A DNA stretch of 27,231 nucleotides. Origin: JAHBWV01 sp964588385. Its GTDB lineage: Bacteria; Planctomycetota; Phycisphaerae; Phycisphaerales; UBA1924. Each line of letters opens with the position of its first letter. The first letter of the stretch is position 1. Of the stretch, positions 5,916-11,612 are shown piece after piece. The notes under the pieces are model-generated. The model was not told where the DNA came from. It saw only the letters and a program-made list of their open reading frames with translations, and did no database searches. The stretch lies in assembly GCA_964588385.1 (NCBI GenBank), contig CAZPPG010000047.1, forward strand, positions 1 to 27,231, in the 5' to 3' direction. The position numbers and the translations under genes were made by a program.

Positions 5916-6226
5916 GCTCGACCAGGTCACGCCGTCGCACGTTCACCGCTCAGGACAAGCGCAACGCCGAGGCGGTCGGCAACGCGATCGCCGTCGGCGT
6001 CGCCGCCCTCGCTGCGGCTTCACCCAAGACGCGCACGGGCATCGTGATCGGCGCGGGTGTCACGCTCGGCGTGCTCGCCCTGGTCAAAGCATCGAGGCCG
6101 CGGCGGCGCGTGCGCCGCGTGCGCTCCGTCCAGGTGCAGGCGACGGCATCAGCGCCCGTACGCGCCGACGCGATCGGTCCCGCGCTTGTAGTTGAACGCC
6201 GCGGCACGCTCGCGCCCGAAGAGTGA
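5912..6226 (+). CDS. Small basic protein with two membrane segments
   Basis: 104 residues, starting at the ATG that overlaps the stop of the helix-turn-helix gene. An Arg/Ser-rich N-terminus (SSTRSRRR) is followed by two hydrophobic segments, about residues 23-37 (GNAIAVGVAALAAAS) and 42-58 (GIVIGAGVTLGVLALV), then a strongly basic stretch (RPRRRVRRVR) and a polar tail. Two helices with a basic C-terminal side fit a class II holin as well as a virion membrane protein. Coupling to a regulator rather than the structural genes slightly favours a lysis or immunity role, but this is a guess. Its 3' end overlaps the convergent - strand regulator by 78 bp. The 15-bp inverted repeat lies within its first codons. 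Confidence 0.6.
   Translation: MSSTRSRRRTFTAQDKRNAEAVGNAIAVGVAALAAASPKTRTGIVIGAGVTLGVLALVKASRPRRRVRRVRSVQVQATASAPVRADAIGPALVVERRGTLAPEE
5917..5931 (-). repeat. 15-bp inverted repeat, right copy
   Basis: CTCGACCAGGTCACG on the + strand is the exact reverse complement of 5447-5461. It is inside the start of the small membrane protein gene. It could be a second operator, an inversion or recombination site, or a pairing arm in the transcript. Confidence 0.6.
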
Positions 6227-6613
6227 GCGCGTCGGCGTCGGCTCTCGCGCCGCCGGCTTCTCCGCGGGCAACAGCGCCGTCACCAGCAGCGCGTGAGTCG
6301 CGCCGAGCGATCCGTCGCGCTCGTAAGCGGCTCTCACGATCCATGCCTCTTCGCGCGTGAGTCGCCAGGCCCGCGGCGCGAGCGCGCGTAAGAGATCCGG
6401 CGCGAGGCCGCGGGCACGCGCGAAGTTCTCTTCACGTCGCCAGCGCCGCAGCGTCGCCTGGTCAACACCGATCCAGCGCGCGAGCTCGGCGAGCTTCACG
6501 CGCCACCCGTCGCCGCGGATCACCAGGACAACGCACGATGGAACGGGCCGCGCGTGCGCTCGTGGCGCGAGCGGAGCATCAACGCGCTCGGTTGTGTGAA
6601 CAGCAGCGATCAC
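6149..6613 (-). CDS. Helix-turn-helix regulator 2, paralogue facing regulator 1
   Basis: 154 residues from a GTG start at 6613-6611, chosen because AGGGGAG lies upstream (eleven bases between GGAG and GTG) and because it places the helix-turn-helix at nearly the same distance from the N-terminus as in regulator 1. A longer open frame to 6805 would cross the hairpin at 6657-6684 and looks non-coding. The motif KLAELARWIGVDQATLRRW is followed by REENF, GLAPDLLRALAP and ERDGSLGATHALLV, matching regulator 1 throughout. The C-terminus adds about 40 residues rich in Arg and Pro. It is transcribed toward regulator 1, ending inside the intervening membrane-protein gene. Two homologous, oppositely oriented DNA-binding proteins suggest a switch between lysogeny and replication. 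Confidence 0.65.
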   Translation of the reverse strand: MIAAVHTTERVDAPLAPRAHARPVPSCVVLVIRGDGWRVKLAELARWIGVDQATLRRWRREENFARARGLAPDLLRALAPRAWRLTREEAWIVRAAYERDGSLGATHALLVTALLPAEKPAAREPTPTRSLFGRERAAAFNYKRGTDRVGAYGR

Positions 6614-6656
6614 GGGATGGCCTACTCCCCTGAGAGGGTCAGGGTTTCGGGCGAAT

Positions 6657-6684
6657 GCGCCCCCAGGGTGAAGCCCCGGGGCGC
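6657..6684 (-). promoter_or_regulatory. Hairpin in the leader of regulator 2
   Basis: Arms GCGCCCC (6657-6663) and GGGGCGC (6678-6684), with an inner GGG/CCC pairing. In the - strand transcript it would lie in the untranslated leader about 45 bases before the GTG, where it could affect translation. No U-tract follows on either strand. Confidence 0.4.
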
Positions 6685-6747
6685 GAATCGTGCATTGACG
6701 CCGAATCACTGGTCGCCCTCTGCGCCCGTGTTCGGTATTTGAGAGGC

Positions 6748-6776
6748 AGCGTAAATCTGCTCTCACGTACGCGCCA
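6748..6776 (-). promoter_or_regulatory. Predicted promoter of regulator 2
   Basis: On the - strand: TGGCGC (6776-6771), 17 bp, TACGCT (6753-6748). The -10 hexamer and spacing equal those of the two other viral promoters, and the -35 matches four of six bases. The transcript would have a leader of roughly 130 bases. Confidence 0.4.
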
Positions 6777-7017
6777 GTGGGGGACGCGAAACCACGTCGA
6801 GCCATTGGGCTCCGTTTGCGTCCGCGTGATAGCGTTGGGCGTTGGGATGGTCCGAAGTCTCCGACGCAACAGCAAGGCGATAATCGCGTTTACAGCGATA
6901 TTCGGTATTCGTTCGCAAGTCTGACGGGTGGGCGTGGCGAACCTCGTGCGGTTCGACCACAGCTTAAACGCAAGGCGACGTCAGATATGGGGGCCGGGAC
7001 GCGGTAGGCACGACCAC

Positions 7018-7046
7018 TTGCGTCCCAGATCGGGGAAGTCTACGCT
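7018..7046 (+). promoter_or_regulatory. Predicted promoter of the winged-helix gene
   Basis: TTGCGT (7018-7023), 17 bp, TACGCT (7041-7046), identical in both hexamers and in spacing to 5539-5567. Transcription would start near 7053, just before the ribosome site AAGGAGG at 7064-7070. Confidence 0.6.
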
Positions 7047-7074
7047 AGAGCAAGCTTACACGCAAGGAGGCGTT

Positions 7075-7439
7075 GTGCTACCGCAGCGTTTTGACCTCAC
7101 GTACATCATCGGGGCGCTGGAGAGCGGCGAAATACACGTGCTCATCGCGCTGATTCTTGCCGCAAATGACGCGGGTGGAGAGGGATGGGTGAGCACCAAT
7201 GCACGGCTGCTCGCGAAGCGCATCCCTTCAATGAGCGAGCGCACGATCCGTTCGCATCTCGCGTCGCTTGAACGCCTGGGGTACCTGGAACGGGCGCACT
7301 TTGACGGTCGCGCGACGCACTATCGCATCGCGTTGCCGCTCGCGAGCGACCGCGAACATTCGGCGAGCGAAGACCTACCGAGTGACCCCCCGCCGTTCGG
7401 CTACTTTTCTATGGTCCGAGAATACCTGTTATGTAAAAT
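7075..7439 (+). CDS. Winged-helix DNA-binding protein, 3' end interrupted at the dif-like junction
   Basis: The GTG start at 7075 has a near-ideal AAGGAGG four bases upstream and a promoter before that. The visible protein contains a winged helix: EIHVLIALILAANDAGGEGW, then STNARLLAKRIP, the recognition part MSERTIRSHLASLERLGYL and a wing ERAHFDGRATHYRIALP. This order resembles HTH_36-type domains of phage and plasmid replication or regulatory proteins. The frame has no stop at the junction; it stays open to 8010, wholly antisense to the acetyltransferase gene from 7460, so the part after 7439 is not credible viral coding. Inferred: in the excised circle the gene would finish with sequence from the left end of the element. 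A frameshift or mutated stop is the alternative. Confidence 0.6.
7412..7439 (+). other. dif-like XerC/XerD recombination site (right attachment site)
   Basis: The 28 bp divide as an 11-bp XerC-type arm TGGTCCGAGAA (7412-7422), a 6-bp core TACCTG, and an 11-bp XerD-type arm TTATGTAAAAT (7429-7439). Compared from memory with the Bacillus subtilis dif site, the XerD arm agrees at ten of eleven positions and the XerC arm at seven. The AT-rich arm stands out in this GC-rich sequence and sits exactly where viral-type genes stop and host genes begin, 20 bp from the acetyltransferase stop. The unusual core suggests a hybrid site formed by integration. Confidence 0.7.
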
Positions 7440-7459
7440 AGAAGGCCCGTCGAGCCGCC

Positions 7460-7960
7460 TCACCCCAGCTCCCGAGCCATCCAAAGCGTCCCGGGCATCG
7501 GGTCGTCGTTGTACGCCGGAATGCGAACAAAGCCGAGCGACTCATACAGAGCCACCGCGGCCTTCAACTCCTCGTCTGAGTCGAGCTTCATCCGTGCATA
7601 CCCGGCTTCGCGCGCGATCTCCAGCAGCCGCTCGCACAGCGCCCGCCCGATCCCCAGACCCCGCGCCGACGCCCGCGTGTAGAGCCGCTTCATCTCGCAG
7701 GCCCGCCCGATCTCGCCGGGCGACGGACTCAACTCGCGCATCGCCACGCATCCCGCGGCCTCATCACCGACGTACGCCAGCAGGATGCACCCCTGAGGCC
7801 TCGCGTACTTCCCAGGGAGCGTCGCCAACTCCTCCTCGAAACCCTGGTACTCCAGACCGTGAGGCAGCACACCCGAGTACTCCCGGAAGAGCCCGGCCGC
7901 AATCGCCATCGACTCAGGGCCGACTGCCTCGACGACCCGAAATGGCCCGCGCCTGCTCAT
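7460..7960 (-). CDS. GNAT-family N-acetyltransferase
   Basis: 166 residues. The acetyl-CoA binding motif A is clear at about residues 89-112 (MKRLYTRASARGLGIGRAL), with the RxxGxG signature in ARGLGIGRA. Motif B follows as KLDSDEELKAAVALYESLGF and the protein ends with the usual C-terminal strand. The N-terminal half has the expected first strand and helices (AIAAGLFREYSGVL) and strand IAYVGDEAAGCVAMREL. The substrate cannot be told; family members acetylate amines on small molecules or protein N-termini. It is the first host gene next to the dif-like site. It lies on the same strand as, and 30 bp downstream of, the prolyl-tRNA synthetase gene, so it could be co-transcribed with it. Confidence 0.85.
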   Translation of the reverse strand: MSRRGPFRVVEAVGPESMAIAAGLFREYSGVLPHGLEYQGFEEELATLPGKYARPQGCILLAYVGDEAAGCVAMRELSPSPGEIGRACEMKRLYTRASARGLGIGRALCERLLEIAREAGYARMKLDSDEELKAAVALYESLGFVRIPAYNDDPMPGTLWMARELG

Positions 7961-7990
7961 TCATCACCTCTTCACGCACGGACGCAGGCT

Positions 7991-9850
7991 TCACCCGTTC
8001 AATGCGTTGACGCAGCGACCAACCGCATCGCCGAGAGAGACGATCTCGCCCTTCCCCTGCGTGTCCTTGCGGAGCTTGAACTCCACGCCCCCCTGCTCGA
8101 GCGCCTTGTCCCCGATCGTCAGTCGCACGGGAATGCCCACAATGTCGGCGTCCTTGAACTTCACGCCGGGACGTTCATCCCGATCGTCGATCAGCACATC
8201 CACGCCCGCCGCATTGAGCTGCTTCGCGATATCGCGAGCAGCCTCCTGCTGCTTCTCGTCCTCCGGCTTCATCAGCGTGATCAGCACGTGATACGGCGCG
8301 ATCGCCGCCGGCCAGATAATTCCGTTGGCATCGTGGCTCATCTCCACGCATGCCGCCATCGTGCGGCTGACACCAATGCCATAGCACCCCATGATCACCG
8401 ACCGCTTCTGCTGCTTGTCATCCAGCACGCCAAGCCCCATGGCGTCGGAGTACTTGGTGCCGAGTTTGAAGATGTGACCAACCTCGATGCCGCGTGCCGC
8501 CACCAGCACGGCCCCCTCCGCACGCGGGCTTGGATCCCCCGCCATGGCGTTCCGGATGTCCGCGACCTTTACATAACTCGCATCGTCCAGTTTCCCGCCC
8601 ACTTCCCGCCGCCAGTTGAAGTGCTTCACGTGATGATCCGGCTTGTCCGCGCCCGTCGCCCAGAAACCCCCCATGCTCGCGTCGTTGTCCACAAGCAGCA
8701 GCGTCCCAGGCACCGTGTTCACCGAGCGAGGCGAGACATAGCCGATCGCGAATCCCGCGGCTTTCGCCGCCTTCTCATCGCCGAGCGCAACCTGCCATCC
8801 GCTCGCCGCCTTGACCTTCCCCTCGTTCACGTCGTGATCACCCTTCACACACGCGATGATCCACGCGGGCTGCTTTCCCTCCACCATCATCTGATTCATT
8901 CCGAGCGCGGGACCGGTCACCTGAAACACAATCGTCTTCAACATCCGATCGGGCTTCACCTTCATGAACTTCCCGACCTCGTCGATCCCCGGCAGATTCG
9001 GCGTGTGAACCTCCGTCAGCTCACCTGTCGCCGGCTCCTGGAACGTCCCGCGCGGACGCTCGCCGATCTCGCATTTCTCCACGTTCGCGGCGTACCCCGA
9101 CACAGGACACTTCATGATCGTGTCCTCGCCGCTCTCGCAGTTCACCATGAACTCATGGCTCGCCGAGCCGCCGATCGGCCCGCTCTCCGCCTCCACCGCC
9201 GAGTAGTCCAGCCCGCACCGACGGAACGTGTTCGAGTACGCCTTGTACATGGCGTCATACGCCTCGTTCAGCCCCCCCACTCCCTCGACATCAAGATGGA
9301 ACGAGTACGCATCCTTCATGATGAACTCGCGGCAACGCAGCAGTCCCGCCCTTGGCCGCGCCTCATCACGAAACTTCGTCTGAATCTGGTAGAGCCCCAG
9401 CGGCAACTGCTTGTAACTCGTGATCGAGCCCCGCACCATCTCCGTGATCGTTTCCTCGTGCGTCGGGCCGAGCGCAGCGACATTCCCCTTGCGATCCTTC
9501 ACGGTGAACAGCAAGTCCCCGTACGTCTCGTGCCGCTTCGTCTCGTTGTAGAACTCCATCGGCACGAACACGGGCATGAACAGCTCGCGCGAGCCCGCGC
9601 CGTCCATCTCCTCGCGCACGATCGCGCTGATCTTCTGGAGCACGCGCCATGCTAGCGGCAAGTAGTCGTACACGCCCGCGGCAACCTTGCGGATATACCC
9701 GCCCCGCACCAGCCAGATATGGCTCGGTGTCTCGGCGTCCGCCGGCGCCTCGCGAGCCGTCGGAATGAGCGTCTCCGCCCACCGATGGGCAACGCCCCTG
9801 CCATCATTCCGAGCGCCAACATTGAGCTTTACGCCTTCACTTCCGGCCAT
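7991..9850 (-). CDS. proS: Prolyl-tRNA synthetase, bacterial type
   Basis: 619 residues from the ATG at 9850, which has GGAG seven bases upstream; an in-frame extension to 9901 lacks support. The enzyme charges tRNA-Pro with proline in the cytosol. Class II motifs are visible: LGPTHEETITEMVR, motif 2 TKFRDEARPRAGLLRCREF followed by MKDAYSFH, and motif 3 GCYGIGVSRTMAA. Between motifs 2 and 3 a long insertion (about residues 210-390) contains the editing-type INS domain with MLKTIVFQV and ACVKGDHDVNE, characteristic of the bacterial form. The anticodon-binding domain is at the end (VLIDDRDERPGVKFKDADIVG, PVRLTIG). Length and domain order are normal. It lies downstream of the QueC-like gene on the same strand. 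Confidence 0.96.
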   Translation of the reverse strand: MAGSEGVKLNVGARNDGRGVAHRWAETLIPTAREAPADAETPSHIWLVRGGYIRKVAAGVYDYLPLAWRVLQKISAIVREEMDGAGSRELFMPVFVPMEFYNETKRHETYGDLLFTVKDRKGNVAALGPTHEETITEMVRGSITSYKQLPLGLYQIQTKFRDEARPRAGLLRCREFIMKDAYSFHLDVEGVGGLNEAYDAMYKAYSNTFRRCGLDYSAVEAESGPIGGSASHEFMVNCESGEDTIMKCPVSGYAANVEKCEIGERPRGTFQEPATGELTEVHTPNLPGIDEVGKFMKVKPDRMLKTIVFQVTGPALGMNQMMVEGKQPAWIIACVKGDHDVNEGKVKAASGWQVALGDEKAAKAAGFAIGYVSPRSVNTVPGTLLLVDNDASMGGFWATGADKPDHHVKHFNWRREVGGKLDDASYVKVADIRNAMAGDPSPRAEGAVLVAARGIEVGHIFKLGTKYSDAMGLGVLDDKQQKRSVIMGCYGIGVSRTMAACVEMSHDANGIIWPAAIAPYHVLITLMKPEDEKQQEAARDIAKQLNAAGVDVLIDDRDERPGVKFKDADIVGIPVRLTIGDKALEQGGVEFKLRKDTQGKGEIVSLGDAVGRCVNALNG

Positions 9851-9924
9851 TTCGCATCTCCATATGACAACAGGCGGCAAGTGTAGACCTCGCCCGCGCA
9901 CGCTCCGGTCAATCCCCGACCGGG

Positions 9925-10521
9925 TCAGCCCGAAGTGACCGCCATCCCCCGCTCACGCAGCACGCCGTGCCATCGCCGTCGCTCCGCCATCGCCGCCCCA
10001 TCCCCCGTCGCCCACCAGCACATGGACGGCTCGACCCCCATATCCACCGCGAGGTCCGCGATCTGCCGATCCGAGAGATCAACAAACGGTGTCTGGACCT
10101 CAATCTCGGCCCGCGCCTCGAGCGAGGCCAGCCTGCCGACGAGCGTCGCGCGATCAATCGCCTCGGCAACCCTGTCTATATCGACCTCAACATCGGATCC
10201 CGTGCTCGCGCAATGAGCCGCCCATACCACAGAGTCGCACCCGAGCCGAGCGCCGGCGATCGCGCTCGCCAGCAGCACGATCCCGCTCGTCCGCTCCACC
10301 GTCATCTCGTCGCTCGGCTCGCTTCGCGCCACGACGCGAAACCCCATCGCCTCCGCTTGCGTCGCGGCGCACGCGAGCATCCGCTCATCTCCGATCAGCC
10401 ACGCCAGCAACCCCTCGCGCTCCGCACCGGACACAAGCCGCCCCTCCCGCGCCATCGCCGCCGCCACCTGCGCGGGCAGCGAACCGTCCATCAGCACCAG
10501 TGTGCTTCGTCCCTGAGTCAC
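9925..10521 (-). CDS. QueC-like (7-cyano-7-deazaguanine synthase-related) protein with degenerate ATP loop
   Basis: 198 residues from GTG at 10521. The C-terminal half follows the QueC pattern: RTSGIVLLASAIAGARLG (QueC: RN.LFLSLA.A.A), a strand SVVWAAHC, then DIDRVAEAIDRATLVG, EIEVQTPFVDLSDRQIADLA and MGVEPSMCWWA (QueC: TPL.DLSK.EI..LG..LGV...TWSC). QueC converts carboxy-deazaguanine to preQ0 using ATP. Here the N-terminal SGGxDS loop is replaced by VLMDGSLPA, and the zinc-binding cysteine cluster of true QueC is absent apart from one Cys near the end. The protein is probably not a standard QueC and may have lost ATPase activity or do another job. No other queuosine genes are nearby. It is upstream of proS, 74 bp away. 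Confidence 0.55.
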   Translation of the reverse strand: MTQGRSTLVLMDGSLPAQVAAAMAREGRLVSGAEREGLLAWLIGDERMLACAATQAEAMGFRVVARSEPSDEMTVERTSGIVLLASAIAGARLGCDSVVWAAHCASTGSDVEVDIDRVAEAIDRATLVGRLASLEARAEIEVQTPFVDLSDRQIADLAVDMGVEPSMCWWATGDGAAMAERRRWHGVLRERGMAVTSG

Positions 10522-10696
10522 GCCCCCATCTTACCGACCCCCCCGTCGGCACGCCCGGAGGGCGAACGTGTACGCAAGATACGTAAGTGCTGTTCCACCA
10601 AAGATTTATTGACTTTCTCCCATTCTGAGGCATCTTCTCTAATGGAGAAAGTGGTTCCGGCACAGGACTGCCGGCTCGTGGGCCAGGAGTGGCGAC
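10522..10696. promoter_or_regulatory. Divergent intergenic region with two inverted repeats
   Basis: It separates the QueC-like gene (-) from the secreted protein gene (+). ACTTTCTCC (10612-10620) and GGAGAAAGT (10644-10652) form a 9-bp inverted repeat around an AT-richer spacer. CCGGCA (10657-10662) pairs with TGCCGG (10669-10674) just before the ribosome site GGAG at 10686-10689. Promoters must be here, but I cannot pick hexamers with confidence. Confidence 0.4.
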
Positions 10697-11494
10697 ATGA
10701 AAGCCCGATTCGTTCTGACAGGTGCCGTCCGCGCGGCCGCCCCCGCTCTCGCTCTGCTCATCCTCGCCCCGCCCGCTTCCGCTGAGATCGTGCAATGGCG
10801 ACGCCTCCCCCAGTTCACGGCCGGCGGCGCGAATCCTGCCGGCGATGGGCTCGGAAACTCGCCCTGGCAGTACGAGTGGACCACCGGCGACGGACTCGCC
10901 GGCGCCGACCCCTGGTGGAACAACCCGACCGCCCTCATGGTCTGGGATCCCGACTGGTGGTCCAGCGGTTACGGGGCATGGTCACGCGGCGACAACCTCT
11001 CCCCCATGGTCAATCACACGCTCCTCACCCACAATCTCTACGCCGTCTCGCACCCATACATGCCCCTCGTCCGCTGGACAAATCCGCTCGCGGGCGACAC
11101 GGACTTCACGATCGGCGGCCTGCTCCGCGTGGTGTGGAACGGTCCCGATGACATCGGCTCGGAAACGCTCGTCGACGTCGTCCTCTCCCACACGGACGGC
11201 GACACCGGCGATGCCACGCTGCTGTCCACCTGGACCGTCGCAAAGCCCACCGCAGGCGACTCGGTGCTCGATCAGGTCGACCTGCCGGTCTCCATGGCCC
11301 TCACGCTCAGCCAAGGCGACTCCCTCGTCGTTACCCTGCGTGGAGAGACCGTCTTCGCTCCATACGGCCGCTGGGTCGAAATGTGGGATCTCCTCCGAAT
11401 CCGCACCGAGATCGTCCCCGGCCCCGGCGGCCTTTCCCTGCTGCTCGCCGCGGGCCTTCTCGCGCTTCCCCGCCGGAGAGGAGGCCGACGCTGA
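10697..11494 (+). CDS. Secreted protein with PEP-CTERM-like sorting tail
   Basis: 265 residues with GGAG before the ATG. The N-terminus is a signal peptide (MKARF, then VRAAAPALALLILAPPASA, cleavage near Ala-Ser-Ala). The mature part is Trp- and Gly-rich with a beta character (ADPWWNNPTALMVWDPDWW, then strands such as LLRVVWNGP and LVDVVLSHTDGDTG) and has no recognised enzymatic motif. The C-terminus, VPGPGGLSLLLAAGLLALP followed by poly-Arg, has the three parts of a PEP-CTERM signal: a Pro-rich motif, a hydrophobic helix and a basic end. Such tails direct export and exosortase-dependent processing at the cell surface. The function of the body is unknown. Its neighbour downstream is a second secreted protein. 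Confidence 0.75.
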   Translation: MKARFVLTGAVRAAAPALALLILAPPASAEIVQWRRLPQFTAGGANPAGDGLGNSPWQYEWTTGDGLAGADPWWNNPTALMVWDPDWWSSGYGAWSRGDNLSPMVNHTLLTHNLYAVSHPYMPLVRWTNPLAGDTDFTIGGLLRVVWNGPDDIGSETLVDVVLSHTDGDTGDATLLSTWTVAKPTAGDSVLDQVDLPVSMALTLSQGDSLVVTLRGETVFAPYGRWVEMWDLLRIRTEIVPGPGGLSLLLAAGLLALPRRRGGRR

Positions 11495-11612
11495 CCCAAT
11501 CTTGACCTTGGAGGTCCAAGAAAAAGCGTGCCCCTACGCCCGCCGCGCGGTATCTTGATGTCGCGGGAGGATGCCAGCACGTCCCGGCTGCCCGGGAGTC
11601 TCGGAGGGCACT
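11495..11612 (+). promoter_or_regulatory. Intergenic leader with two short inverted repeats
   Basis: CTTGGA-GG-TCCAAG (11507-11520) follows the PEP-CTERM-like gene. CCCGG-CTGC-CCGGG (11583-11596) stands shortly before the ribosome site GGAGG (11603-11607) of the dockerin-type gene. The position of the second hairpin just before a ribosome site resembles that at 10657-10674. No promoter could be fixed. Confidence 0.35.

Larger units (their letters stand above)
6614..7074. other. Control region between regulator 2 and the winged-helix gene
   Basis: No convincing coding frame in 461 bp. It holds the leader and predicted promoter of regulator 2 (- strand, 6748-6776), a hairpin at 6657-6684, an AT-richer stretch with the palindrome GCGATAATCGC (6877-6887) and a related half-site GCGATATTCG (6895-6904), two copies of TTCGGTATT (6731 and 6901), and the winged-helix gene promoter (7018-7046). 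It could also contain a replication origin; this is untested. Confidence 0.5.
1..7439 (+). mobile_element. Right-hand part of a putative tailless, membrane-containing provirus
   Basis: Seen: twelve closely spaced small genes, at least five encoding proteins with membrane helices and basic termini, three consecutive beta-rich proteins, one lectin-like protein, and a control region with three DNA-binding proteins. The style differs sharply from the long metabolic genes that begin right after 7440. The right edge is a dif-like site at 7412-7439. Known: tailless viruses with internal membranes carry clusters of short membrane proteins beside jelly-roll capsid genes, and some mobile elements without an integrase insert at dif using host XerC/XerD. 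Inferred: this is an integrated virus of that type, cut by the left window edge. No terminase, portal, tail or integrase gene is present. A packaging ATPase, usual for such viruses, was not found and may lie to the left. A satellite or a decayed element is the main alternative. Confidence 0.65.

Noticed and set aside
6614..6805. N-terminal extension of regulator 2 to the ATG at 6805
   Set aside because: It would cover a strong hairpin and the predicted promoter, and has no counterpart in the homologous regulator 1.
1..7439. Tailed-phage remnant or insertion sequence
   Set aside because: No terminase, portal, tail, transposase or integrase motif was found; protein types fit a tailless virus better.
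7440..8010. Extension of the winged-helix frame into host DNA as genuine coding
   Set aside because: It is fully antisense to the GNAT gene and turns into Ser/Pro/Arg-rich low complexity, so only the part before the dif-like site is accepted.
7859..9655. 598-aa + strand frame opposite proS
   Set aside because: His/Arg/Leu-rich shadow of a clearly identified prolyl-tRNA synthetase.
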